DNA of 64,000 nucleotides from Streptomyces sp. NBC_01429 (lineage in GTDB: Bacteria; Actinomycetota; Actinomycetes; Streptomycetales; Streptomycetaceae): NCBI RefSeq assembly GCF_036231945.1, contig NZ_CP109599.1, positions 4,987,501 through 5,051,500 on the forward strand, read 5' to 3'. A model generated the notes under the pieces. It had not been told where the DNA came from. It made no database searches and saw only the letters and a list, made by a program, of their open reading frames with translations. Position 1 is the stretch's first letter; the number at the start of each line of letters is the position of its first letter. The position numbers and the translations under genes are program-made. This document shows positions 1 through 12,118 of this stretch, in pieces.

Positions 1-2027
<2,027 letters not shown>

Positions 2028-2123
2028 TCAGTTGCTCGCGTCCACTGTGTTAGTTCTGAAGTAACGAACAGCCGTGACCGTCTTTAATTAGATGTGTATC
2101 CGGTGTTTGTTTAACTTCATAGT
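2028..2123 (+). other. 23S-5S internal transcribed spacer
   Basis: About 96 bases separate the 23S 3' end from the 5S 5' end. The spacer is AT-richer than the surrounding DNA and contains no tRNA gene. It is expected to be removed by rRNA processing. Confidence 0.75.
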
Positions 2124-2242
2124 GTTTCGGTGGTCATTGCGTGAGGGAAACGCCCGGTTACATTCCGAACCCGGAAGCTAAGCCTCACAGCGCCGATGGT
2201 ACTGCAGGGGGGACCCTGTGGGAGAGTAGGACGCCGCCGAAC
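2124..2242 (+). rRNA. rrf: 5S ribosomal RNA
   Basis: The sequence begins with 'gtttcggtgg' and ends with the complementary 'ccgccgaac', closing helix I. Between them lie the conserved 'cgcccggttacattccgaacccgga' region and 'gggagagtaggacg', which are diagnostic of actinobacterial 5S rRNA. The length of about 119 nt is normal. It is the last gene of the rRNA operon that starts upstream of the window. Confidence 0.97.
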
Positions 2243-2255
2243 AATTATTGTGGGG

Positions 2256-2290
2256 ATGCCCCGCACCTTATGGTGCGGGGCATTTCTGCG
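2256..2290 (+). terminator. rRNA operon terminator
   Basis: A perfect 12-bp stem (2256-2267 paired with 2272-2283) with a four-base TTAT loop follows the 5S gene directly and is followed by a T-containing stretch. Its position and strength fit the intrinsic terminator of the rRNA operon. Confidence 0.9.
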
Positions 2291-2390
2291 TTCAGGATCT
2301 TTTTTTGAGGCTTTCCTTCCAGCGATTTCACCGGCCCGGTTCCCGGTCTCCTTCTTGCCCCCGGGCCAGTGGAATCCCTGCCGCTGCCTC

Positions 2391-3701
2391 TCAGAGACGT
2401 CCTGCGGCCTTCAGAGCGAGGTAGGCATCCGCGAGCGCCGGTGCGAGGTTGTCCGGGGTGGCGTCCACGACGGTGACTCCGTAACGCTGTAGCTGTTCCG
2501 CAGTTCGCCGTCGCTGGGACTGCGACTGGGTGCCGGCGGCAGCTTCGTAGACCGCGTCCACTGTGCCGCGTGCCGCGCTCATCTCCTGGATGTGTGGATC
2601 GGCCACCGAGGCGACGAGCACCGTGTGGCGACGGGTGAGCTGAGGGAGGACGGGGAGAAGCCCCTCCTCGACAGCGGCCGCGTCGAGGCCGGTGAGCAGG
2701 ACGACGAGCGATCGGCGTGGGGCACTCTTCAGGGTGGCCGCGCTGAGGCCGCGAGCGTCCGTCTCCACCAGCTCCGGTTCCAGAGGGGCGAGCGCGTTGA
2801 CCATGGCGGGCAGGACATCGCCGGCCGAGCGTCCCTGGACCTGTGCGCGGATGCGGCGATCGTAGGCCAGGAGATCCACCCGGTCGCCGGCCCGTGAGGC
2901 CAGAGCCGTCAGGAGCAGTGCCGCGTCCATCGCCGCGTCGAGACGGGGGACATCGCCCACCCGGCCGGCCGAGGTGCGGCCGGTATCGAGCACGATCAGG
3001 ATGTGCCGGTCACGTTCGGGCCGCCAGGTGCGTACGGCGACGGCTGACTGGCGCGCTGTCGCCCGCCAGTCGATGGACCTGGTGTCGTCCCCCGGCACGT
3101 ACGCGCGGAGGCTGTCGAACTCGGTGCCCTCGCCCCTCGTCAGCACGCTGGTGCGGCCGTCCAGTTCCCGCAGTCGGGCGAGCCTCGACGGCAGATGCTT
3201 GCGACTGGTGAACGGCGGGAGGACGCGTACGGCCCACGGCACTTCGTGGTTGCCCTGGCGGGCCGCCAGTCCCATCGGGCCGAACGAGCGCACCGTGACC
3301 CGCTGCGCGTGCCGTTCGCCCCGGCGGGTGGGACGAAGGACGGTGGTCAGACGGCGGCGCTCACCGGCGGGAATCGTCAACATGTGGCGGGAGCGGCTCT
3401 GCTCGGTTCCGGTGATCCAACTGCTCGGCTCCCAGGCGTCCCGGAGCCGGGCCCGTAGCCTGCGACCTGCGCGGTTGGTGATGGTGATGTGGACCTCGGC
3501 GCTCTCTCCCAGTCGAACTGACGTATCACCGCTTCGAGTGAATCGGAGCGATTTGACTGGTGCCGCCAGCGCGTAGTCGCACAGAATGGCGAGGGAGAGG
3601 GGCGCGTTGACGGCAAGGATCCCCGCCCAGCTGGGGGCGAACATGCCGACGGGGAGAGAGCCGAGGGCGGCGAGCAGCGCGGTTCGTCCGGTGAGGGCCA
3701 T
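2391..3701 (-). CDS. DUF58 domain membrane protein
   Basis: This 436-residue protein opens with two hydrophobic segments (about residues 7-25 and 28-46) and then has a beta-rich region. The DUF58 signature lies at about 190-217 (GTEFDSLRAYVPGDD followed by RSIDWRATAR). A von Willebrand-A-like strand, HILIVLDTGRTSAG, follows at 233-246 and supplies the start of a possible metal-ion site. DUF58 proteins are regularly encoded beside MoxR ATPases and are thought to act with them in chaperone-like assembly or cell-envelope stress functions; the exact role is unknown. The ATG start lies 11 bases after the moxR stop codon, so it is the last gene of the five-gene minus-strand operon. Confidence 0.92.
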   Translation of the reverse strand: MALTGRTALLAALGSLPVGMFAPSWAGILAVNAPLSLAILCDYALAAPVKSLRFTRSGDTSVRLGESAEVHITITNRAGRRLRARLRDAWEPSSWITGTEQSRSRHMLTIPAGERRRLTTVLRPTRRGERHAQRVTVRSFGPMGLAARQGNHEVPWAVRVLPPFTSRKHLPSRLARLRELDGRTSVLTRGEGTEFDSLRAYVPGDDTRSIDWRATARQSAVAVRTWRPERDRHILIVLDTGRTSAGRVGDVPRLDAAMDAALLLTALASRAGDRVDLLAYDRRIRAQVQGRSAGDVLPAMVNALAPLEPELVETDARGLSAATLKSAPRRSLVVLLTGLDAAAVEEGLLPVLPQLTRRHTVLVASVADPHIQEMSAARGTVDAVYEAAAGTQSQSQRRRTAEQLQRYGVTVVDATPDNLAPALADAYLALKAAGRL

Positions 3702-3712
3702 GGTTCAACGCC

Positions 3713-4710
<998 letters not shown>

Positions 4711-4714
<4 letters not shown>

Positions 4715-5910
4715 GAGGTGCGTACCTCTCTTTCGAGGGCGTCGAGTTGGTCCGCCAGGCGGACGAGAGCGGAGTCGTCGGCCGGCGCCGGGCCGAAGAG
4801 CAGGAAGCTCGGGTCCAGTGCGGTGGAGGGGATCCGGGCGGAGACCGGTGGGATCAGGGTTTCGGGAGCGTGCGCTTCCTTGGGAGGTACGCCGAGGAGG
4901 GAGGCGAGACGGTCGCGGGTGGCCGAGCGCAGGGCGGACGCGGCGTGATCCCGGGCGTTCGTCTTGCGGTAGAGACGGGCGCGGCCCTCGGCGGACTCGG
5001 ATGCCCTGGTGGCCACGGGAAGGCGCTCGGGTACCAGAGGGCCCAGCCTGCGGGCACGCCAGACGGCGGCGAGCACCGCGGCGAGGAAGAGCTGGAAGGT
5101 GCCCCAGAGCCAGCCGGAAGGGATCAGATCGAGGAAGTCGTCGCCGCCGTCTTCGCCGCTGTCACGTCCGTCGGAGGCGGAGGGATCGCTGAGTGAGGGG
5201 AGGTACCAGACGAGATGGGGTCGGGAACCGAGCAGTTGAAGGGCCAGCGACGCGTTGCCCTCGTGGTCGAGGCGGTCGTTGAGGAGGATGTCGGGGGAGC
5301 CCAGCAGGATCGTGTCGCCCGCGTCCGGCTCACTCAGCCGGAGGAGGGACGGAATGCCGTCGGCCGGGTAGCAGGCGTCGTTGTCGAGCGCGTCGGTGAC
5401 GTAGCGCTCCCCGCCGATGTCGGCCTTGCCGGCTCGCGCGGCGGCGGGCAGGGTGCACTGGGGAGCCCGTGCGGCGACCGGTGCGGGGGCGACGGTGCGG
5501 ACGCCGGGTGCGAGTGTGCCGACGGAGGGGATACCGGGGCCGAGCAGGACGGTGCGGCCGGCCGCGGGCGCCGTCGCGGCGCGCAGCACCCGCTGTTGGT
5601 GGGGAGTCAGCAGATCCGGGTCCGTGACCAGGAGCGTCGTGTCGGGGCCGGTCGCGGCGGCGGCCCTGTCCAGTGTGGTGACCACGTCGATGGTGACGCC
5701 GCTGCTTTTGAGCAGTTCGGCGACGGCGCGGCTGCCGGACCGGTCGGCGGAGCGGGGGTCGAGGTGTCCGTGCTGATCGCCGGAGCGGAGGGCGGCCAGG
5801 GTGACGCCGGCGGCCAGAAGGAGGACGAGGGCGAGCAGCAGCCCGCGGCTGCGGTTCCAGATCTGACGGGAGGTCGGGGAGAGCGAGGTGGGGCTGATCG
5901 TGGAGGTCAC
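4711..5910 (-). CDS. DUF4350 domain membrane protein
   Basis: This 399-residue protein has an N-terminal membrane anchor (about residues 23-41), an extracytoplasmic DUF4350 domain (about 45-260) that begins by removing a 'LDPRSADRSGSRAVAELL' GATase-like segment, and a second hydrophobic segment near 268-285. The cytoplasmic tail ends the protein. The start is GTG at 5910, not the far upstream Arg-rich open frame: a GGAGG lies eight bases before it and the codon overlaps the stop of the DUF4129 gene as GTGA. No reaction is known for the family. Context says it belongs to the MoxR-DUF58 membrane complex. Confidence 0.88.
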
Positions 5911-6590
5911 TCGGCAGGTCCTCCGGGTACGGCGCTTAGCTGGGGTTTCGCGCGTTCCAGGTCGAGATCGAGATCGTGCAGCCGCTGGTATGCCCGCTGG
6001 TCCCCGGTGCGTCCGCCGTATGTGACGTCGTCGAACTCCCGGGCGGCGGTGCGCAGTCGGTCCGCGTGGTCGGGGAGGGGGCGGGCGGCCTCGGCGGCGG
6101 CCTCGTCGGCGGTGCGGCCGGGGCGCGGGTCGAGGAGGGCCCGTTCCTCCAGGGAGCGGACGATCGCGCGCATCCGTTCCTGGACGGCTTCGGTCCAGCG
6201 TGCGGCGGCGGCGTGCTCCTCGGCGGTGGCGCGGTGTTCGTCGGCGCTGCGCGGGCCTTCGTCGAAGAGGTGTCCCGGTCCGTCGGAGACGCGACGGGGG
6301 GAGCCCAGCCGCCACCAGAGGGCGGCGAGGAGTGCTACGACGATCAGTGCGATGACGACGAGGCCGAGCGGGCCGCCGGGGGCCGCGCCGGAGGCCGAGT
6401 CGAGGAGTCTGCCGAGCCATTCCCACAGGGTGTTCATCGCGCGGGACAGGAGGTTCGGGTCGTTCTCGTGGTACATCGGTTTGGACAGCTCCCGCTCCGC
6501 CGCCTCGCGGGCGGGGAGACGGGGAGTGTCCAACGGTATGTCGCCGCTCGCGCGGATCAGCAGTGCGTGCGCTCCCCCCGGTATGGGCAC
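5907..6590 (-). CDS. DUF4129 domain membrane protein
   Basis: The protein has a short N-terminal region with the ELSKPMYHENDP motif, one strong membrane segment (GPLGLVVIALIVVALLAAL) and an acidic, Ala-rich cytoplasmic C-terminus that matches DUF4129 (VQERMRAIVRSLEERALLDPRPGRTADE). The GTG at 6590 lies four bases after the upstream stop with an AGGGG nearby and gives 227 residues. A GTG at 6626 would give 239 residues but overlap the upstream gene by 32 bases. DUF4129 proteins accompany MoxR/DUF58/DUF4350 operons in actinobacteria and have no established biochemical activity. Confidence 0.85.
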   Translation of the reverse strand: MPIPGGAHALLIRASGDIPLDTPRLPAREAAERELSKPMYHENDPNLLSRAMNTLWEWLGRLLDSASGAAPGGPLGLVVIALIVVALLAALWWRLGSPRRVSDGPGHLFDEGPRSADEHRATAEEHAAAARWTEAVQERMRAIVRSLEERALLDPRPGRTADEAAAEAARPLPDHADRLRTAAREFDDVTYGGRTGDQRAYQRLHDLDLDLERAKPQLSAVPGGPAE

Positions 6591-6594
6591 CGTG

Positions 6595-7806
6595 TCAGCC
6601 CCTGGGGGTGCCGTCGCCGGATACACCCGCGGCCCGGGCCAGTTCGAGGTCGAGGGCCTCGCGCCGGATGCGCTGGTCCACGTAGAGGAGGACGCTGACG
6701 CCGGCGGAGATCGGGTAGGTGATCGTCGTGGCGATCACGGCGCCGATGCCGGTGATGATCAGGAAGGGCCAGCCGAAGTCCGGGGCGTCGCCGGAGAGCA
6801 GACCGTCGAGGACGGAGCCGTCCACCGCCATCGCGATGACGCTGAACGGGAGGGCGATGACCAGCGAGATGAACATGACCAGCAGGACGGTCAGGGACTG
6901 GATGCCGAAGATGCGCCACCAGGATCCGCTCACGAGCTTCGCGGAGCGGCGCAACGCGGTCAGCACGCCCTGGCGCTCCAGCATGAGAGCGGGGGAGGCG
7001 AGGCTGAGGCGGACCATCAGCCAGATGATCGCGACGACGGCGGCCATCGCGCCGAGGAGGGCCAGTACGGCTCCTCCCGCCGATCCCACCAGCAGACCGG
7101 GGAGGATGCCGACGGTGATGAGGACGACGCTGATGAGCGGCACCAGCAGGGTGAGCCCGAGCAGTTGGAGGAGCCGGGGCCGGGCCTCGTTCCAGGCTTC
7201 GGAGAGCGTGACGGGGCGTCCGAGCACAGAGCGGCTGATCACCACGGTGAGTACCGCCGTGACGAAGATGGTGCCGATGATCGTGATGATGAGCGAGGGC
7301 GCCTGGGCGAGGAGACTCGACTGCGTCGATTCCGCTGTCTGCCGGAGGACTTCCGACGCGGTCGCGTTCGGATCGATCGCGGCGGGCTGCGGGATGAGGT
7401 AGCGCTGCACGAGTATCTCGCCGATCTGCGAGATGACGGCGACGACGAGGCTGACGCTGAGCACCGTGCGCCAGTGCGTGCGCATGGTGGACACGGCGCC
7501 GTCGAGGATCTCGCCGACGCTGAGCGGGCGGAGCGGGATCACGCCCGGCTTGGCGGCGGGCGGCTTGCCCCAGCCGCCGCCCGGTCCGCCGCCGGGGCCC
7601 GCGTTGCCCCAGCCGGGAGCCGGCCGGGGCGGAGCGCCGGGGCCGGTGGCCGGGGTGCTCGGCGCGGACCATTGCCCGGCCGGCGGCTGGGACGCGGACC
7701 ACTTGGAGGCGGTGTCGTCGGCGGGTGCGGCCGGTCCGGGCACAGTGGCGTCCTGGCCGTCGGACGGGGCGGATCCGGGCGAGGCCCAGCCCGGCGTGTC
7801 GTTCAC
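6595..7806 (-). CDS. Multi-pass membrane protein, glycerophosphodiester phosphodiesterase membrane-domain type (DUF7847-like)
   Basis: This first gene of the operon encodes about 403 residues. The first 100 are Pro/Gly-rich and disordered, and the rest forms about six hydrophobic helices, beginning after the LRPLSVGEILDGAVSTMR motif that is typical of this actinobacterial family. Annotation pipelines call the domain a glycerophosphoryl diester phosphodiesterase membrane domain, but no catalytic domain is present. The GTG start at 7806 is chosen because GAGGTGG lies six bases upstream; longer frames run into an Arg-rich, improbable N-terminus. It is divergent from mtnA. Confidence 0.85.
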   Translation of the reverse strand: MNDTPGWASPGSAPSDGQDATVPGPAAPADDTASKWSASQPPAGQWSAPSTPATGPGAPPRPAPGWGNAGPGGGPGGGWGKPPAAKPGVIPLRPLSVGEILDGAVSTMRTHWRTVLSVSLVVAVISQIGEILVQRYLIPQPAAIDPNATASEVLRQTAESTQSSLLAQAPSLIITIIGTIFVTAVLTVVISRSVLGRPVTLSEAWNEARPRLLQLLGLTLLVPLISVVLITVGILPGLLVGSAGGAVLALLGAMAAVVAIIWLMVRLSLASPALMLERQGVLTALRRSAKLVSGSWWRIFGIQSLTVLLVMFISLVIALPFSVIAMAVDGSVLDGLLSGDAPDFGWPFLIITGIGAVIATTITYPISAGVSVLLYVDQRIRREALDLELARAAGVSGDGTPRG

Positions 7807-8000
7807 GGTCGTCCACCTCGTGGATTGGTTGCGGAATCGGCTCGGCGAGCCGGTTCTCCAGCGGTGCCCGGCCGCGGAGCGGGGCGGCGGGCTGGCAGCC
7901 ATCGTGCCACGCGCGGCTCCCGGGCGGACCGGTGCCCGTATCCCCTTCCGCCCTGGAAGCGGGCCTTCTCCGGCCGTGCGACAGCGGGCAGACTGGGCGG

Positions 8001-9149
8001 ATGGCTGATCAGCACGCACAAACCCCGGTCGGCGCCGGGCTGCCCATGCTTCCTTCCCTCCGCTGGGACGAGCCGCCCGAGGGCCCCGTACTGGTGCTCC
8101 TCGACCAGACCAGGCTGCCGGTCGAGGAAGCCGAGCTGGTCTGCACGGACGTGCCCGCGCTGGTGGTGGCGATCCGCACGCTCGCGGTGCGCGGGGCGCC
8201 GCTGCTGGGGATCGCGGGCGCCTACGGGGTGGCGCTGGCGGCGGCGCGCGGCTTCGACGTGGAGGACGCTGCCGAGCAGCTGGCGGGGGCGCGGCCCACC
8301 GCGGTGAACCTCGGCTACGGGGTGCGGCGAGCGCGGGACGCCCATCGGGCCGCGCTCGCGCTGGGGAGCGATCCGGAGCGGGCGGCGGCCGCGACGCTCG
8401 CCGAGGCGAGGGAGCTGCACCGGGAGGACGCCGAGGCCAGTACGCGGATGGCGGCGTTCGGGCTCGCGCTCCTCGATGAGCTGCTGCCGGGTGGCGGGCA
8501 CCGGATTCTGACCCACTGCAACACCGGGGCGCTCGTCTCGGGCGGGGAGGGCACCGCGTTCGCCGTGGCGCTGTCGGCCCACCGGGCCGGCCGGTTGCGG
8601 CGGCTGTGGGTGGACGAGACCCGTCCGCTCCTCCAGGGGGCGCGGCTGACGGCGTACGAGGCGGCCCGGAACGGGATGGCGTACACCTTGCTCACGGACA
8701 ACGCGGCGGGTTCGCTCCTCGCGTCGGGGGAGGTGGATGCCGTCCTGATCGGGGCGGACCGGATCGCCGCCGACGGCTCCGTGGCCAACAAGGTGGGAAG
8801 TTATCCGCTCGCGGTGCTCGCCAAGTACCACCACGTGCCGTTCGTGGTGGTCGCGCCCACGACGACGATCGACCTGGCGACCCGGGACGGTGCGTCGATC
8901 GAGGTGGAGCAGCGGCCGGGGCACGAGGTGACGGAGCTCACGGCGCCGCAGGTCGTCGTGGCGGGAGTGGAGGCGGGGGGCGGGATGCCGGTGGCGCCGC
9001 TCGGAACGCAGGCGTACAACCCGGCCTTCGATGTCACGCCTCCGGAACTGGTGACGGCGATCGTCACCGAATACGGGGTGCTGTCCCCGGTGACCGGGGA
9101 CGGGATCGCGGAGTTGTGTGTCAGGTCGGGCCAGGTGGCGGCCGGCTAG
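8001..9149 (+). CDS. mtnA: S-methyl-5-thioribose-1-phosphate isomerase
   Basis: MtnA converts 5-methylthioribose-1-phosphate to methylthioribulose-1-phosphate in the methionine salvage pathway. The 382-residue protein has the family motifs in order: RGAPLLGIAGAYG near the N-terminus, ILTHCNTGAL with the catalytic Cys, DETRPLLQGARLTAYE, and IGADRIAADGSVANKVG with the catalytic Asp. No other salvage genes are adjacent, so it stands alone, divergent from the membrane-protein operon and upstream of mtrA. The ATG at 8001 gives the usual family length. An eIF2B-alpha-like regulatory protein is the only alternative, and the Cys/Asp pair argues against it. Confidence 0.95.
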   Translation: MADQHAQTPVGAGLPMLPSLRWDEPPEGPVLVLLDQTRLPVEEAELVCTDVPALVVAIRTLAVRGAPLLGIAGAYGVALAAARGFDVEDAAEQLAGARPTAVNLGYGVRRARDAHRAALALGSDPERAAAATLAEARELHREDAEASTRMAAFGLALLDELLPGGGHRILTHCNTGALVSGGEGTAFAVALSAHRAGRLRRLWVDETRPLLQGARLTAYEAARNGMAYTLLTDNAAGSLLASGEVDAVLIGADRIAADGSVANKVGSYPLAVLAKYHHVPFVVVAPTTTIDLATRDGASIEVEQRPGHEVTELTAPQVVVAGVEAGGGMPVAPLGTQAYNPAFDVTPPELVTAIVTEYGVLSPVTGDGIAELCVRSGQVAAG

Positions 9150-9254
9150 CCGGATGTGGCCGCTCGCCGCACCGTGCCCGGGGTGACGGAAGACGGCAGG
9201 GCGGCCGGGGTGGCTATGGTTCGGTGTCGGAGCTGTGGTCGACAAGGCGAGGGT

Positions 9255-9346
9255 GTGACATCAGTGCGTGACATCAGCGGCAGCGGACAGCGACGGTCGC
9301 TCACGGATGTCGGCCCAGATCGCCGCCGGTCAGTGACCGAGATCAC
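9255..9346 (+). promoter_or_regulatory. GTGAC repeats upstream of mtrA (candidate autoregulatory site)
   Basis: The 238-bp gap before mtrA contains a direct repeat TGACATCAG at 9256-9264 and 9269-9277, each preceded by G/T to give GTGAC at 9255 and 9268. A further GTGAC at 9333 forms the start of GTGACcgagaTCAC (9333-9346). MtrA is known to bind paired GTNAC-type repeats, so autoregulation is plausible. This is inference from the repeats alone. Confidence 0.4.
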
Positions 9347-9387
9347 GCGTGTCTATGCAACGGAAACGAAAATGGGATGATGTCGAT

Positions 9388-10065
9388 ATGAAGGGACGCG
9401 TCCTTGTCGTCGATGACGACACCGCACTGGCCGAGATGCTCGGCATTGTGTTGCGTGGTGAGGGTTTCGAGCCGTCGTTCGTAGCGGACGGTGACAAGGC
9501 ACTGGCTGCCTTCCGTGAGGCCAAGCCTGATCTGGTGCTGCTGGATCTCATGCTGCCCGGCCGGGACGGTATCGAGGTGTGCCGGCTGATCAGGGCCGAG
9601 TCCGGGGTGCCCATCGTGATGCTCACGGCCAAGAGCGACACGGTGGATGTGGTGGTGGGGCTGGAGTCCGGCGCCGACGACTACATCGTCAAGCCGTTCA
9701 AGCCCAAGGAGCTGGTGGCCCGGATCAGGGCACGGCTGCGCAGGTCGGAGGAGCCGGCGCCGGAGCAGTTGACGATCGGTGATCTGGTCATCGACGTGGC
9801 CGGTCACTCCGTGAAGCGGGAGGGGCAGTCCATCGCCCTGACGCCGCTCGAATTCGATCTGCTGGTCGCGCTGGCCCGTAAGCCGTGGCAGGTGTTCACG
9901 CGCGAGGTGCTCCTGGAGCAGGTGTGGGGATACCGGCACGCGGCGGACACCCGGCTGGTCAACGTGCATGTCCAGCGGCTGCGCTCCAAGGTCGAGCAGG
10001 ACCCGGAGCGGCCGGAGATCGTGGTGACCGTGCGCGGTGTCGGCTACAAGGCAGGACCGAGCTGA
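9388..10065 (+). CDS. mtrA: Two-component response regulator MtrA (OmpR family)
   Basis: MtrA is the essential or near-essential actinobacterial regulator that couples cell division, development and antibiotic production. The 225-residue protein has a receiver domain with acidic pocket D9-D11, phospho-acceptor D53 and K102 (IVKPF), followed by a winged-helix DNA-binding domain ending in VTVRGVGYKAG. It is almost identical in wording to the S. coelicolor MtrA sequence as I recall it. The ATG at 9388 immediately precedes the conserved KGRVLVVDDD; an upstream in-frame GTG at 9349 would add 13 residues. One base separates it from mtrB. Confidence 0.96.
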   Translation: MKGRVLVVDDDTALAEMLGIVLRGEGFEPSFVADGDKALAAFREAKPDLVLLDLMLPGRDGIEVCRLIRAESGVPIVMLTAKSDTVDVVVGLESGADDYIVKPFKPKELVARIRARLRRSEEPAPEQLTIGDLVIDVAGHSVKREGQSIALTPLEFDLLVALARKPWQVFTREVLLEQVWGYRHAADTRLVNVHVQRLRSKVEQDPERPEIVVTVRGVGYKAGPS

Positions 10066-10066
10066 G

Positions 10067-12118
10067 ATGACCGGCGGCACTGCTCCGATCCCCGGTGAGC
10101 CGGGAGTCCGTGCGGGGCGGGCTGCCGGGGCCCGGCATGCGTTTTCGCGGTTCGGGCTGCTGTTCAGGAGCGGCCGGCTGCTTCAGGACGGCTCGCCCGG
10201 CGCGCCCGTGCTGCGGCTCGTGGTGCGCTGGGTGAGGCGTCCGCTGCTGCCCGCCGTGCGGCTGTGGCGGCGCAATATCCAGCTGCGGATCATCGCGACG
10301 ACGCTGCTGATGTCGCTCGGGGTGGTGCTGCTGCTCGGGTTCGTCGTCATCGGACAGGTCCGCAACGGTCTCCTGGAGGCCAAGGAGAAGGCCGCCCAGA
10401 GCCAGGCGGCCGGTGGTTTCACCGTCGCGAAGGAGAAGGCCGACTCGCCGGCGGCGCTCGGCGGCCGGGACGGCGACGCGACGAGCGCCAGATCGGGCAG
10501 GAACTCCGTCAACTGGCGCTCCGACCTGGTGGAACAGCTCGCCAGTGGCGGGCCGGGCGCCTTCAATGTGGTGGCGCTGAGTCCGGATTCCGCAGACGCC
10601 ACCAGCCGCGCGCCCCGGGTCTCCGGCGGCGTCGACTTCTCCAGCGTTCCCGCGGACCTGCGTACGGCGGTCGCGCAGGGCAACGGGTCGTTCGAGGCGT
10701 ACGCGCAGATCAGGTACACCGGCGCCACCGAGGACCGGGATCCGGAGCCCGGGCTGATCGTCGGCAAGCGGCTGAACGATGTCGACGGCAACGCGTACGA
10801 GCTGTACTACCTCTTCCCGCTGTCCCAGGAGGAACAGTCGCTCAACCTGGTCAAGGGCACGCTGGCCACGGCGGGACTCTTCGTGGTCGTGCTGCTCGGG
10901 GCCATCGCCTGGCTGGTGGTGCGGCAGGTCGTCACGCCCGTACGGATGGCCGCCGGAATCGCCGAGCGGCTCTCCACCGGCCGCCTCCAGGAACGTATGA
11001 AGGTCACCGGCGAGGACGACATCGCCCGGCTCGGTGAGGCGTTCAACAAGATGGCGCAGAACCTCCAGCACAAGATCCAGCAGCTGGAGGAGCTGTCCAG
11101 GATGCAGCGCCGGTTCGTCTCCGACGTGTCGCACGAGCTGCGCACGCCGCTGACGACCGTACGGATGGCCGCGGACGTCATCCACGAGGCGCGCGCCGAC
11201 TTCGATCCGGTGACGGCGCGCTCGGCCGAGCTGCTCGGGGACCAGCTGGACCGCTTCGAATCGCTGCTGTCGGACCTGCTGGAGATCAGCCGCTTCGACG
11301 CCGGCGCGGCGGCCCTGGAGGCCGAGCCGATAGATCTGCGCCAGGTCGTACGCAGGGTGATCGGCGGCGCGGAACCGCTGGCCGAGGCCAAGGGCAGCCG
11401 GATCCGGGTCCTCGGGGACGAGCAGCCCGTCGTCGCGGAGGCCGATGCCCGCCGGGTCGAGCGGGTGCTGCGCAATCTGGTCGTCAACGCCGTCGAGCAC
11501 GGCGAGGGCCGCGACGTCGTCGTACGGCTGGGAGCGGCGGGCGGCGCGGTCGCCGTCGCCGTACGCGACTACGGGGTGGGGCTCAAGCCCGGCGAGGCGA
11601 CCCGGGTGTTCAACCGCTTCTGGCGGGCCGATCCCGCCCGCGCCCGTACCACCGGCGGCACCGGCCTCGGTCTGTCGATCGCCGTCGAGGATGCCCGGCT
11701 GCACGGCGGCTGGCTCCAGGCGTGGGGGGAGCCGGGCGGCGGCTCCCAGTTCCGGCTGACGCTCCCGCGTACGGCGGACGAGGCGCTGCGCGGCTCGCCC
11801 ATACCGCTGGAGCCCGAGGACTCGCGGCGCAACCGGGAGCGCGCGGGCGCCCAGGACGTCAAGGAGAGCGCCCAGCGGCTGGCGGCCGTGCCGGGCCAGC
11901 CGCGGACGGACCGCCCTTCGCTGACCGGCGCGCCGGTGGTGCCCGCCCCGGCGCGCCCGACGGCCGCCGTGGACCCGGCGGCGCTGCCCGGCAGCGGCGC
12001 GCGGGTGGTGGCACGTCCCGCCGGGGAGCGGAATCCCGGCGGTGAATCCGATGACAGCGGGTCTCAGGACCCGGCACGCCAGGCTGCGGAGCGGGAGGAC
12101 ACGATTCGTGGGCGCTGA
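10067..12118 (+). CDS. mtrB: Sensor histidine kinase MtrB
   Basis: MtrB is the membrane sensor kinase that phosphorylates MtrA. The 683-residue protein has two transmembrane helices (about residues 75-100 and 265-288) flanking an extracellular sensor region, then HAMP, a HisKA dimerisation helix with the phospho-accepting His356 in SHELRTPLTT, and a HATPase_c domain with NLVVNAVEHG (N box), DYGVGL (G1) and GTGLGLSI (G2). A long Pro/Ala-rich C-terminal tail follows. The ATG lies one base after the mtrA stop, so the two genes are coupled. The end overlaps lpqB by 11 bases. Confidence 0.96.
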   Translation: MTGGTAPIPGEPGVRAGRAAGARHAFSRFGLLFRSGRLLQDGSPGAPVLRLVVRWVRRPLLPAVRLWRRNIQLRIIATTLLMSLGVVLLLGFVVIGQVRNGLLEAKEKAAQSQAAGGFTVAKEKADSPAALGGRDGDATSARSGRNSVNWRSDLVEQLASGGPGAFNVVALSPDSADATSRAPRVSGGVDFSSVPADLRTAVAQGNGSFEAYAQIRYTGATEDRDPEPGLIVGKRLNDVDGNAYELYYLFPLSQEEQSLNLVKGTLATAGLFVVVLLGAIAWLVVRQVVTPVRMAAGIAERLSTGRLQERMKVTGEDDIARLGEAFNKMAQNLQHKIQQLEELSRMQRRFVSDVSHELRTPLTTVRMAADVIHEARADFDPVTARSAELLGDQLDRFESLLSDLLEISRFDAGAAALEAEPIDLRQVVRRVIGGAEPLAEAKGSRIRVLGDEQPVVAEADARRVERVLRNLVVNAVEHGEGRDVVVRLGAAGGAVAVAVRDYGVGLKPGEATRVFNRFWRADPARARTTGGTGLGLSIAVEDARLHGGWLQAWGEPGGGSQFRLTLPRTADEALRGSPIPLEPEDSRRNRERAGAQDVKESAQRLAAVPGQPRTDRPSLTGAPVVPAPARPTAAVDPAALPGSGARVVARPAGERNPGGESDDSGSQDPARQAAEREDTIRGR

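Noticed and set aside
5215..8307. A 1030-codon plus-strand frame running opposite the DUF58/MoxR operon into mtnA.
   Set aside because: It is a shadow of the high-GC minus-strand genes: Gly/Arg/Ala-rich, no domain, and overlapped by genes with clear motifs.
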